A stretch of 64,000 nt of DNA from Cristatella mucedo (lineage: Eukaryota > Bryozoa > Phylactolaemata > Cristatellidae). The notes below the pieces were generated by a model, which saw only the letters and a program-made list of their open reading frames with translations, ran no database searches and was not told the DNA's origin. The DNA lies in assembly GCA_009760855.2 (NCBI GenBank), contig WPIO01000001.1, positions 22,738,001-22,802,000 of the forward strand, in the 5' to 3' direction. Of the stretch, positions 23,994-37,900 are shown in pieces (within the stretch, counting starts at the first letter, position 1; each line of letters opens with the position of its first letter). Position numbers and translations under genes: made by a program.

Positions 23994-26900
23994 GTAAGAC
24001 TTAGAATCGCTGTCGCTTGAGTCAGCTTTGGGCCAACCTAGGAGCTATTTCCCCTTTTTGAACATTTAGGTCATTTCCCCTTTTTGAACATTTAGCTCTC
24101 TCGTTCTCACTCACTCCCTCATCGCTCATGCAAAATTATTTCAGGCATTTATTTGCTTTGCTGGGGCTCGAACATCAGTGATGCACCTGCTCTTCAAAAC
24201 CATATATCTGTTCCCTTACTACATGTATTGCTGACATTCGCACTTGGATGGCTACAAACGAATTACAGTAAAGCCATCTTAATAGCTATGGGGAAACCTA
24301 GCGTGACTCAAAAATGGGCTCCGCCAGCACCAGCTGCACGAAATCTTTGTTTTTTCCAAAGCGACCGTTTACTAGACCACATTAGCTCCACAGGAAAGTC
24401 TGCCTACTTTCAGGTGGGTAAAATTACAAAAAATTGGGCCTGCCTTTACAGAGAATTACATGCAAGATACAAGTTGGTCCATGCATTTGTGATATCTAGT
24501 CTCGAATACTGTAACTCCCTCTGTACCTGCAGGTCTTTCGGCCTATGCAGTAAGGCACTTAAATTTGGTTCAATGCTCTGTACAAGCAATGTCTGTTATG
24601 AGCTTTGCAGTTTCATCATTACACCTTTTATTTCCGACCTGCGCTGGCTCCCCATGAAGCAGCACAACGTCTTTAAGCTTTTGTCCCTCGCTTTTAGGTC
24701 CCTTCATTCTCTTGCTATGGCCTACTTATCCGAACTACTTATAAATCAATCTAGGCATCGTACCACCCGCTCTACTCACTTAATTTGTGTGGCTGTGCCT
24801 CGAACCAGCCTAAAATCCTGTGGAGACATTGTCTTTAGTTTATATGCTCCCAAAGCCTTAAACCAGCTCCCGACTGACGTCACGACATTCCCTGACTTGA
24901 CGGCATTTTAAAAGAAAGAAAGAAAAGCTAAACGCACCTTTCCCTCACTGCATTTACCGGGTCCCCCGTGAATTGTCTTTTGCGTGCTTATGCGTGCTAA
25001 TGTTGTTTGTGAGTGTTGAAGAGATAAGTGAAGTTAGGCTGCGCGTCTTATCATTAATCAGATTGACAAGCTTCCTTCGCAGCATATGAAAGTGCCTAGA
25101 AAGAGATTTAGCACTCTAAAGGTTGCTATACAACTATATTAGTAATATTATTATAATTATGTTACCCGTACCATTGGTCATGTGTGAGGTCTACGATACC
25201 TGAACTTCTCAGTAGACCTTGACCCATGAAAGCTTCTCTGGGGCCTGACACGAAAGAAAAAAAGTCAGGTCATTATTCTCATGGCTCAGCCCCACCACCT
25301 GCATATTGAGGTGGAAACAATACTTTATCTCTAATTGTATGTCGAATTACATTGCCCTTTGTGGACTAACATCATTTGCAGCTATTAGAAAAGTTGTTCA
25401 TACTTGATCACTTTAGCTCTGATTTGTGGAGTTTCTAAATGCCATTGTATTTATTCATTATTAGGCCAGTTGTAAGGTGACTTCAGAAGGAGGTTGGTGG
25501 TTGGGTGGCCTTTTGTTTGATGCACACTCCACGGGAACATCAAACACTGCTATTTTCTCATGGATTGCTACCTTCAGAGCATCGTTCCTTGCAGAAGACA
25601 GCAAAACAAGTTTTTTCATCTGTGTCACTCAGTGATGTTTGCATTTCTGGAGCAAAATAGCTGCGAGACTAATGGGTCACCATGACAACTACGATTATGA
25701 TAATACAGACACAAATGCATCATCCGAGCATGCTGTAACAGTGGTAACAAGAAAGTGCCATGTAGCATTCACTGCAATTCTTTATTACACGAGAAGAGGT
25801 AAATACCCAACAAGTCGGAGATCCAGCTTTGGTAGATCTAATGGCACGTTGGTCCACCTTGAATTTCATTTTTTCCATGCAACATTCGTTTTAACATATC
25901 TGTTATCGTGTATATTTGTGACTCGAGTTGCCTGGCGATTGTTTCCATCATAGCATTGTTCCGTGCCTGGTAGAGCCAAGGTGATAGGGTTCGTGTGTCC
26001 TAATGCGCTGCCACCATTAGACAGCATGGCCTGATGACTTCAGTGACCTTGCTCCTTCAGCCAGAATTCAGTCACCTAACTTCTGTACATACATTCTAGG
26101 GCAAAGCCTGAAAAGCTGGCCCATTCTCCCACAGGCGTTTGAGGATTCTTCAAATTTCCCCATGAAGGTTTTGCATTTGGTGAAAAAGGATAATGCTCAT
26201 TGTGGGCGCCGAGGATTAACGGGATCGCTGAGAAATCCTTTGCATTCTGGTGTACATGTTAGAGGATAGAATTCTCTCCTGGATTATTGCTAAGAAAGGG
26301 CTCTATACGTCGGCTTGTGTGTGCAGTCATGAGCAGAGGCTCTTGTCTAATGCTCCAGCAGAATTGCTCAGAGCACCTTCGCTGACCTATCACCTGTGAT
26401 GAGGTCAGGCAGAGTGCAAACTAGCCGAGATTTTGCTCGAGCAAAGGCAGTCTGCTATTTAGCGATGTTGATAGGAAAGGACGTTGAAGAGCATACGACT
26501 AGTGCAGTGCCAGATGGTTGTTCGAACAGAAGAAAATTGAAACTATCAATAGTTACCGGCTCGAATCAGCTGTTCAGCTGCAACGTATGCCGTTTATGAA
26601 GTGCTGGTTTTATATAGGTTGCTTTCACAGGCTGACTGCTCTGCACTCTCTGGTCCATTAGCTCGGCTTCGGAGTTGGTGCCTGTTTTCTTCTCGCGGTG
26701 TTCGTGCCTTGATTGAACTAATGCTCGGTACTTACTGACAATAGCAGCTTTTATGCTGCCCATTGCATATTGATGCACACGTCAGCATTTGCGTGTCCTT
26801 TCAATGGGCACCTTCTGTGCCATTTCCTGAGATAGATCGTTGCCATTATGTTCCATTCTCTGTAAACACTGGAGTGCATTGGGTGCTCTGTAGCAGCCGG

Positions 26901-29900
26901 CTTACTGTGCTACTATTGCCAGCCAGCATAGTATCCCAAGTTGGTCGGTCTACGAGTTGCTTATGTCTGGCTGCTTGCAGCTCGTGCTAGCATCCTGTTC
27001 ACTTCTAATGTTCTGATGTACTTGTGTATACATGCTTTCCGGTTAGTTACTATTGTAGTAAGTTGATGCACTGCTCAACAAAGTATGTCCGAAACTGTTA
27101 TTGGCTTTATAGAGCTAGTAACGTCGTTGGGCAGTTCGAGACATTTAGGGACACAGACTTAGATATCTCCATTCGAACTGTGCTGCTGCAATAGGTTGTA
27201 ATAAGGAGCAAAATACTCAGCAAGTCGGAGATCCAGCTTTGGTAGATCTAAAGGCACGTTGATCCGCATCGAATTTCATTTTTCCATGCAACATTCGTTT
27301 TTAACATATCTGTCGTCGTGTATATTTGTGACTTGAGTTGCCTGGTGATTGTTTCCATCATAGCATTGTTCAAACTTGAGAAGTTGCAAGGGTTGCAAGC
27401 AAGCAGTTGCTTGGTTTGGGCGTGTGACTATCGTCATGCTCACCGTTTCACTCGTTGCTACTAACGTTGGACACTTATCAGTGTCCAACGACAGGAGAAG
27501 GGAAAAAGACAGTGCTTTTCCAAGCACTCTCGATAATGGAGACAACTGTGATTTTCGCAGCCACGTGTCTCCTTAGTTAAAGAAGCTGCGATGGCTATCG
27601 GTCTATCAGTAGAAACAGAGCAACATTTGTATGCTGAGCTATGAGGCTCGCCATGGCTTTGCTTGCCTCTTCATACCTAGCCGAACTGCTGAATCTGTTT
27701 CAGTCTCCTCTTGCCCTCAGATCCTAAAGGGACACTATTTCTCGTTTAAAGACTGTTGTCAACAGAAGTTTTTGCTCTTCAGGTCTTAGACTGTGGAGCT
27801 CACTTTTGAGATTCTTACTCATTGACATCTCTCCTGCTGCCAACTCTGACTCATCTGTTCCAGCCGAACTGCTACTGATGATCTACTCACTTTCCTGGCT
27901 GCCCCTGCGACTCAGCTATGCTTCGGAATTTCTCTGTGTTGCATGAGATGGAGCCTGTTGGCTACCGTATGAGCTACCGATGGAGTCATTTGGCTACCGT
28001 AAACTGCTTAGGCTTTGAGTGGGCTGTATAAACTCTTTGGCATAACAATTACTTTGTCCCTATGCCTTTGTGGAGTTATTGACCGAGATACATTACAGTG
28101 CATTACGTCCTGTTGACCTCATGGCTTGGGGTTATGATGCTGAAAATTAATTTGTAATTAGTCTATGTCGGCTTGTTGTGACGTCTAATTCCTTTGTGAC
28201 CGATGTGAATTCTCAAATGCTCACTCTAACGGGGCTGGGCGGTTGCTTTTGATTCCTCATCCATGCTTGTCCTGTGTGTTCATGTTTATTCTCACCTGCT
28301 TTTGCTGAACTGTGGTCAATCAGTTAGTTCTCAGAGCTGACTTTGGTTGCAAGGTCATTTGCTTACAAGACAATCCGTGACCGCATGCCGGCAATCCTCG
28401 TACGTGTGATCGACGACCTCCACAAACTGCAGAGGCAACAGCTGTTGCAAAACGGACAGGTGAGCAATATTCTGAGTTCACACAATTGTGTATACATCTG
28501 AGCTTTGTTAAGTTTATCGGAGTGTGCATGCATGCAATGTTGCCTGCCTCATGAATATCAATGATACAGAGCCATCTAGACACATAGTTATTCTAGTGGA
28601 GCCCTGAGAATTGTAGCAAGCTTGATATATCCGCAGCAGGAAACGTAGTATGCCACATAATTGCTAGGTACAACAACTCAACGAGCGATAGCCAAGAAGA
28701 AACATGTCGTCTTCATTGCAAGCTTGAATTTGAACTCTACGCTCAATTGCTTACCTACCACGAACCATTGTGGCCAGAAGGCTACGGCAAAAAACTCCTC
28801 ATTAATGCAGTTAGGTGCATCTGAGGCCATCTGAAATGTTGTCATCGATGTGGGTGTCTGCTTTTTGTGATCACGAGTGGAACTGCTTGACTTGATCCCA
28901 GACAGTTGTTTATGTCCAATTGCTTCAAAGCTATAGCCTTTGTTTTGTGCAGCAAGGTATCTGACTTCCTTATCGTTATTGTGGATGCTGCTAAGACAGG
29001 GTATACAAAATCTATGTTGGTCCATACATTTGTTACATCCCGTCTCGACTTCTGTAGCTCACGTCTTGCTGGTGTACCGGATAATGTAATCTGGCACTTA
29101 GAGTTGATGCAAGACTCTGCAGCTAGGTTTGTCTGTCGTGAGCGGCGCAGTTGCCACATCACACCACTTCTTGCCGATCTGTGAAATACTCTCCCACCAG
29201 GCTAGACATCGTACCACCGGCTTTTCTGACTCAAATTGCTTAGTTGTGCCTTGAACCAACCTCAGATTCTTTGGAGACCGTGCCTTCAGTCCGTATTCTC
29301 CCAAACCGTGGAGCTCACTCTTAACTGTCGTCATGATACCTGACTTAATGACATTTAAAAGGAAGCTAAAACGGATCTGTTTCTCACAGTATTTGATAGG
29401 TCCTTGTGATTTTGTGTGTGTGCTTATCCCCTGCTGACACCGTATATGTTACCACTCACCACATGCATATGTTGACATTGTAGATGTGGCCTCTAGCCAT
29501 ATTATGTTTGTTGGCATTGTGTATGTTTCCACTCACTATTTGATCACGCTTCCGTTACAGCATGTGCTAAGTGCCTAGAAAGAGATTAGGTTCTCTGAGG
29601 GGGCTATGTAAATGTATTATTGTTATCATTATTAGTGTGCACAAGGTCTATGTCTGTTAGTTTATGCTCAGTACCTGGACAGGTACCTCAGTGCTCTGTG
29701 TAGCTGGCTGCATGCTAGTAAAAAATATAATTCATTTGTATAGCGCCTTAAGGGAATGTAATCTCTATTCAGGTGCTTCACATATACCTCGAATCTCGAG
29801 CCCACGACCTCAGCCAGACCTTGGTCGGGGCAAGCACCTTAACCGCCGGACCAAACCAGCTCGGCAAGTGGGCAGCCTTCCATTTTCTTCCCATTTTTCA

Positions 29901-32900
29901 TCCTAATTTCGGGAACGGATTAAAGATTACTGCCTACCTTAAGCTGACATTGTGCAGAAGTGCTGTGCTTACACCACAGCCATCTGGCTGGGTGTGGTGA
30001 TATTGCACGCTTGACTGCCCAATGAATATAAACTGCCCATACCAGCCTGCTCGTCTTGCACTTGCCCAAAAGGAAATAGTCATTGTAGCTGACAGAATGG
30101 CTGAGTGCGCTTAACATTGGTAGATTCCTAGAGACTGCCAGGGCACTTATTGCATTATTATTATTATAATTGTTGTCATTGGAATGCTACAACTAACCAT
30201 TCGATCATGCTTCCTTTACAGAAAATGTAAAGTGCCTAGAAAGAGATTGAATTCTCTGTAGACTCTATATCAAATGTATTATTATTATTATTATTATTAT
30301 TATTGGCAACCTTGACGGTCAATATTCCAACATGTATGCAGGTCACGAATGTGGGAGGAAGCAATACCGAATTTGCCGATCGATGTTTTACAATGAATGA
30401 GTGTGGCTAGGAACAGAGCAAATTCAGAGCTAGCTTGCTTATTATTGGCTAAATTTCAGCCGTTTGTCGGTTCCTTCAAATAGTACTGAGTTGACAGTAA
30501 ATCAAGTAAATCGGTTGTAAGAATTATAATAATAGTAATACATTAGATAAAGCTTCTTCGGAGAGCTCGATCTCTTTCCAGGTGCTTTACAATTGCTACA
30601 AAGGAAGCACGATTGAATGGTTAGTGGTAGCATGCTCAATAAACAACAAGAATAACATGGGTTAGCGAGTGACATGCACAGGTTCAGCATGCAAAAGCGG
30701 TTAGTGTTAGTGGCAGCATGCAGTGTCAGCATGCATAAGCACATAAAGGACGAATCACAAGGACCTACTAAATGTTGTAATAAATATGTGTATTTTTAGT
30801 TTATTTTCAAATATGGTCAAGTCAGATGTCGTGACGCAAGTCAGAGTTAATTCCAGACTTTGGGAGCATACGAACTAAAGGCAATGTCTCCAAAGGATTT
30901 GAGATTTGTACGAGGTATACGTAAACAGTTAGATTACGAAAAGCAGGTAGTACGATTCTGAGCCTGGGGTGGAGTCGATCCGATAGGTAGTCTGGAGCCA
31001 AAGAACGAAGGGACCTGAAATAAAAAATAATAATAATAATAATGCACGTGATAAAGCACCCTCAGAGAACTCAATCTCTTTCTAAGCGCTTTACATTTGC
31101 TGCAAAGGGAAACGCGATTGAATGGTGAGTAATATCATGCTTGATAAACAACATGAATAACATGGTTAGGGTGACATGCACAGGGTTAGCTTGCAAGTGT
31201 GGTTCAATGTATTGCTTTACTGGGAGCCAGTGTAGGTTGGTTAGAAGTGGTAAGTTGTGGCAAATGCGCCACTCACTACGGACAAGCCTAGTTGCAGAGT
31301 TGTAGTTCAAGTTGTACTGAGTTGGCAATTAATGGCAGCAGTGGGAGTAATTATCGCAAGCAACTAAAACTTGCTCTAATGTGGCTTTTCAGCTTTAAAA
31401 AAGTTTATCCGACTTGACAGCCTGGTTGTTACAGCACCTTAACGGCTATCAGCATCGATTGCAGTGGGCAATATAGGGTTTCACACAGCAGGAGTGGAAT
31501 TCACGACTGGGATTGTGAAGTGTGAAAACCTTACACATCGGCCAAGACTTGATTTGACCTGTGGTCCCAAAATCGTTCCTCACTTGTATTAGTTGATCTC
31601 AACATTCATTTTGATAAGCCTATAACCTGTCGACCAAATTGTGTACTTTAGCTAAATCATTTTCTCCTGGTTCATGTGAGTGCCCCCACTCCCAACAAAG
31701 TTGTGTATTAGTTGATCTCAACATTCATTTTGATAAGCCTATAACCTGTCGACCAAATTGTGTACTTTAGCTAAATCATTTTCTCTCCTGGTTCATGTGA
31801 GTGCCCCCACTCCCAACAAAGTTGCCTATCAAAGTTTCTCCCACGATTGTATGCTACTTTACTCCCTTTGTTACTGAATTCTGCCCAATTGACCAGACGT
31901 GGATCATATTCACTTGCTGTGGCTATTCGTCAGTGGATTACAAAACCTCAAGAGCCTCGACATGGATGCTGTCCACAACAACGTAGCATGCTTTCACCTT
32001 TTACTCGATTCACCCGACTTTTCCCTTACTGAAAGAATGACTCAACGATACCTAAGCCAATGTTTGCAATCAGTTTGTTCAATGAAATGCAATGTACAAC
32101 CTCACCGAGATGAACTACGGTTGACATCAGACGTTAAGCTAACTACAACTACCGTAAAAGCTTGAAAAAGTGCATACAATACAATAAATACATATTGTGA
32201 TCGGCATACAATAAATGATGGCTGACTGTCCATTGACAGGCATATGAGGACAATTGTAGGTTTAGCAAATCCATACTTGCCCAGGCCAGATCCAGCTTCT
32301 ATGTGAACATTGTTGAATTCCAGATGCATAATCCGAAATGCTGCTGTCTACCATCAATCATCTGAATCACTTCCCAGTCAGCATCATACCTAGCGATCCT
32401 TGCGGCGATCTAGCTGATTGTTTTGCCAATTTTTTTGAGCAAGAAAGACAGGATCAGAGAGTCCATCCTCAATGCATTATTCACCTTCCTGACTCAGGTC
32501 TGCTTCAATGTCCACTTTCATGCAAGCTCCTGCTACCTTCATCTAGAATTTCTTCTCTCAGTCTAAGAAGACTGCTAGCACTCTAGACCCAGTACACGTA
32601 GGTAAAGTAATGGTCAGCTAATATCTGAAATTGTCCCTATGAGAATTGAATCTCATTCTAAGCCCTTTACATATGTTGGAAGAGAAGCATGTCCGTTGGT
32701 GAGTGATGACACCCACAGTGTCAGCACGTATGAGCTCACAAAGGACCATTAATACGGACGGAGCAAATGTTGTGAAGAGTTATTTTTACATGTTTTTAAA
32801 TCCCGTACAGTCAGGAGATATCATGAAATCGAATATTAGTGAGCTCGATGCTTTGGAAGCATAGGAACTAAACGCACTATCTACAAAAGATTTGAGGTTG

Positions 32901-34847
32901 CTTAGAGGCACAGATAAATGACTAGAGTAAGAAGAGTGAGTGTTTCGATGCAAAGCCTGAGAGAATAGTATTTCCAAAGGGTCGGCTGTATCAAGAGAAT
33001 GAGGGACCCATAAACTGACTGACTGAACCTCAAAGTCTAATCAGTGCTTGATGGGGAGCCAGTGCTGGTTGGTGAGAAGTTGTTTAGTGTGGCAGTGGTG
33101 ACATTCACGACGGACGAACCTAGCCGTCGTGAAGAGTCTGGATCGCAGAATTTTGCGGGCACTATAAGCATCTTATATGCTGAGGCAGGAATACATGCGA
33201 TTAGTGAGTTACAGAAACCCAGACAGGAATCAAATTTCCAAATCACCAGGTTTGCCCCCAACTATTATGCTGGTTGCACTCTCATTAATTTGAGTAAGTT
33301 TGCTGCTATTCATGCCCTTGTTAACCGTAGGCTTGAACGTCGTTTTAAGAAATCGGGGTCTGATGCAGATCTAATCAATTTCAAAGACTTCCTTCGAGTT
33401 TACACCCGAAAGCTTAAAAAATCCAGGGCTTCTTTTTTCACTCGAAAACTGAATTCCTGTCAGTCGGACCCAAAACATATTTATAAAACGGTAAACAATT
33501 TACTGGCCAATACTGAGAGGTCTGACTCCCCAGATATCAACGGCTCAGTCAAAAAGTTTTCAGCCTTTACTGAAAAAATTGTGCACGTTCGTGCCTCCGT
33601 AAAGCCCCCTCCGAATAAAGTAGTTGTAGAATCACAACCTGTGACCTTCCTTAAAAGGTTTTCCGAGGTTTTTGCATGCGATGTGGCTACCTTTATAAAG
33701 TCTAGTAAAAAGAGCTCGTCTCCTGAAGACCCTATACTATCATCTTTGTGGTCTTTACAGGCAGACCAAGTTATCCCTGCCATAACCGAGATTTTTAATG
33801 CTTCTTTGGGAAAAGGGGTTGTACCCAAGTCCTTCAAATCGGCAATCGTTAAACCCATACTTAAAAAGCCTGGATTAGATACAGATGTCCATGCAACCTA
33901 TCGCCCAGTTTCCCTTCTTCCTTTCTTGTCAAATATTCTTGAAAAAATTGTTGCTAAGCAGCTGGGTGAACGTATTGAAAAGAATGAAGTATCAGAAACT
34001 TTTCAATCAGGGTTCAAGAGGCAGCACTCCACTGAAACTGCTCTCCTCCGTGTTAACGACATTCTACGTGGCAACGACGACGGGAATGTCACTGCCCTAG
34101 CTCTGCTAGATCTGTCTGCTGCCTTCGACACCATTGATCACGAAGTTCTGCTTGAACGATTGAGAACAACGATCGGTCTGGCAGACGAAGCACTGGCGTG
34201 GTTAGGGTCATACTTGTCTGATCGTGTTTAATCCGTATCGTGTGGGGGTCAGGTCTCCACTGAAGCTGCTCTCTGCTGCCGTAGGCACTTCTGCCTGTAT
34301 TAGTGCTGTTTTTTCGACTGTATGTTTGACCTGTACCTTATCTGGAATGTTGACTTAGGTAAAGCCTCAGCTAATTCTGCCGAATCTTTCGGCATTGTTT
34401 GATGCCTTTGTTCACCGAGCCCTTCTTGACCATGCATAATCTCACCCGGCCATCACTGGCATTATACTGCCACGGTTTAGGTTATTATGGTTAAGAGATT
34501 TTCTGGCTGAAGGCCGGCTAACATAGGCCGAAGAAACCGGTACCATGGGGGGGGGGTTACCAATCTCGCAACCTCCGGGTTGCTTACCCAGTGCTCTGCC
34601 GAGAGAGATATCGAGACTATTCGCCCTTTCGGCACCCAATGCAGGCCTTATAGCTTCGACTTGAAATTTCCTCTTACGTGTTCATATTCTGCAGTCCTTG
34701 TCTGAATGGAGCCTGGGCTAAAGGTAAGCAGTGTCTGCTGAGCATAGCTTAACAAATTGACCACAGGTGAACCAACTAACCAAAGAAAGAACCCGTTTGG
34801 TGTTGAAAATAGGGAACGCGATGCATTGATTCGATAGAGTGAGAGAG

Positions 34848-34901
<54 letters not shown>

Positions 34902-37900
34902 ATACAGGCTCACGTTTGTTTGTGTTCTCGCATGCGTTTGCAATAAGGTTCATGTGTGAGTGTGTGCATGTGTGTGTGGGTTTGTTTGTGTGTGCATGCA
35001 TATTTATTAATGCAGTCAGTATAGAAAGACATACTCACTACTGCATCCGTATTATGACCTGGTCAAGAATGTAGACTTAAATGTAGTCTCCCTACTAGTG
35101 CTTTTAGATCTCTTCGCAGCGTTTGATACATTAATCACAAAGTATTTCTTAACCCTGTCATTTCACCTAGGCATCACTAGCACTGCACTATAATGGTTTA
35201 GGTCATATCTTAGTGGGGATTTCAGAGTTAAGATATAAACGGTAACTAGTCATCTGGTGAGCCTTTAAAGTATGGTGGACTTTTGGATTTCAATAATAAT
35301 AAAACATTTGTTCATCACCATATTGAACTAAACTTGTCTAGGCACTTTACATAAGCTGTAAAGGAAAGGATACTTGTAGAGCGGTTCCATAAACCGCTAT
35401 GGAGCCATAATAATTGTGGTTAGCCACAGGGAGTCTCACAACCTCGAACCCGCAAGCTGAACCCGATATAACCGCCCTCTAGTCTTTCAGTAGTGCCAAA
35501 GAGAACACATCCGATTTTGACGTGATCAGTTGGAGCAAATCGCAAATGCACGTAGACAGTATCTGCATTTAGAGTCTTTGAAACTAATGCAGTGGAAACA
35601 GTTCTTGTTTTTCCACTTATAGCATTCCCTCCAAAATAAAATTTGGTTTATCGGATTTATTCTACATCCCCTTTTCACGACATCTTCCTTTCTTCTAATG
35701 GATATCATTGCCAACTACAAGTTTAGATTCGTTTCTGTACTGATTCATGCAGCTTTACTTGAGATTCCATCGTTCATGTCCTACCAGTACCTCAGCTTCT
35801 CCCAACTCCCTAGAAGCTTGCATTGCCTATCTGGGTCTTTGCCCAGGAGGTAATGCAGTCGATCTTCACGACCCAGGTCGTGTTCGAGTCCTGCAGTGGG
35901 CGATCCTTTATTGCCCGTTGCAAGCAGCATGATAGCCGTTAAGGCTCTCCTGCTGCTATACAAATGAGGCTGGTAAAACAGCTAACTAATAATAATAATT
36001 TACACTTGGAAGGCTGCTAAATTTCTTGAATTGAATTATAAGATTGGCTTAACAGTGATGGCAGCCTGATTTTACTCAGAAACTGGAAAGCTTTAACTTC
36101 ATATTTGGCTCAGCTAGCAGCGCTCCTATAACCCTGCACGGAATCTAGGCATCCTGTTCCAAGATGACCACATCGTTTCGACCGGCAAGTCTACCTTCTT
36201 TCAGTTACATAATCAAAATTCGGGCATGCTTTTAGATATAGGTATCAAAGACAACTTAGCCTATGCATTTGTAGTGTCACTTCTAGACTTTCATAGCCTC
36301 CTCATTGCAAGTATTTGTCTGTGCTTTAATTTGCCGACAGATGGGGTGTGATATTTTTGTGAAACTGTTCCAACTGCCACTTTAGCAAATTCTCTTCAAT
36401 TTTCCCTAGCTCCCTATCAAGCGATGTATGGACTTCAAGGTCTGTTCACTCACGCTCAGATCCCTTCAAGCTCTTGGTCTGGCTCTGGTTACCGATCTGA
36501 ATTACTTTCCTCCCCAGCACCCTTTCAAACTAATAGGTCCTCTGACTCCGGTTGTTTAGCTTTGCTTCTGATGATCATCAAATCTTTTGTAGACCTTGCA
36601 TTCAGTCCCTATTCACCAACAACACTCTATCGATTAGTCTCACAACTTCCTTGACTCGACGACGTTTGTTGCTAACAGATTCTTGCCTTATTTTCATTTG
36701 TGTGCTGCAAAGGAGAAGGCTATTATTCACTTATCATTTGACGTGCTTTCTTCCCAGCCAATGTTATCTGTATGGATAGAGACTGTGTTCCCTTCTAGTG
36801 CAATGTAAATGCTGCATTCTGATTATATTCAGCAGAGCTTCGCCGAGCATCAAGCTGTGACCGCTCTAGCAAGCTAATACTCTTTTTTGAAAGTCATCGT
36901 GTGTTGTATAGTAGTCTATTTATTTATCCATATGTAGTAGTGAGGCCTGCATTTATATCCAAACCGGAGGCAATTGCATTTTTATATCCTTCACTTCCGT
37001 TTGCGCCATTGCTTTGGATTACCTTCTATCAGAAACTGAGCCGACTTAAGTGGCAGCTCTTTCATTAGGACGGTGCCAATAGCCTGAAGGATGTCATTGG
37101 CCAACTATCCAAGCTGCGCTATGAGATGATGACTAACAAGGAGCTTGCACTGCTAGCTGGAGAGGACCCTGACATCCCTGCTTGGAATGCTTACATCGAG
37201 CTAGAGACGACTGCTTATTCTGCATTGCCACACTGGTTTCAGAATGCCTGGCTGTTCGTTGAATGCTACATGTATCGTAAGATTAATGAGATCATAAGAA
37301 GCAGGTGAGATGCTGGCGTCAGGCCCAAGTTAGGCCGCCCAGCATGTCGGCAAGCGGCAGCTTCCTGCTGCACATGCTGCCTGCCACGGCTAAAGAGGCT
37401 CATTGCCTTGCTTGAGCTAGCCGCATGTTTTCATATGAATCAGCCTGTGCAATTTTCTTGTGTGCAGCGCCCTCACATGAATCCTGAGCTTCTACACTCG
37501 ATGGGGACTTAAGAGCATGAGAAAACCAAGGGGTAAGGAAGAGAGGAATATACGGGTATATATATATAGGATATAATAATAATATAATATAATAATACAA
37601 TATACATATATATATATATATATATAATATAATCATAAATATATAGGAATAGGAATAGAGGAACACTTTGCATGTCCACGTGCCTGTCAGTGGTTCATGC
37701 ATTTCGAGATGGTGGCACTAGCGCCAGGCGAGCGAGAGTTTGAAAAGGGTAGTTATTGTGAAGATTCTGTATCCAGTGGAACGGCTTCGGATTCTTGCAA
37801 GAAACCACATCAGTACTTGGAGACGAAAATCTAGCAGGACGCATGTCGAATGGGGAATTTCTGCTACCGGAAACTTGAGCGTCTGCTGGGTCACTATGTA

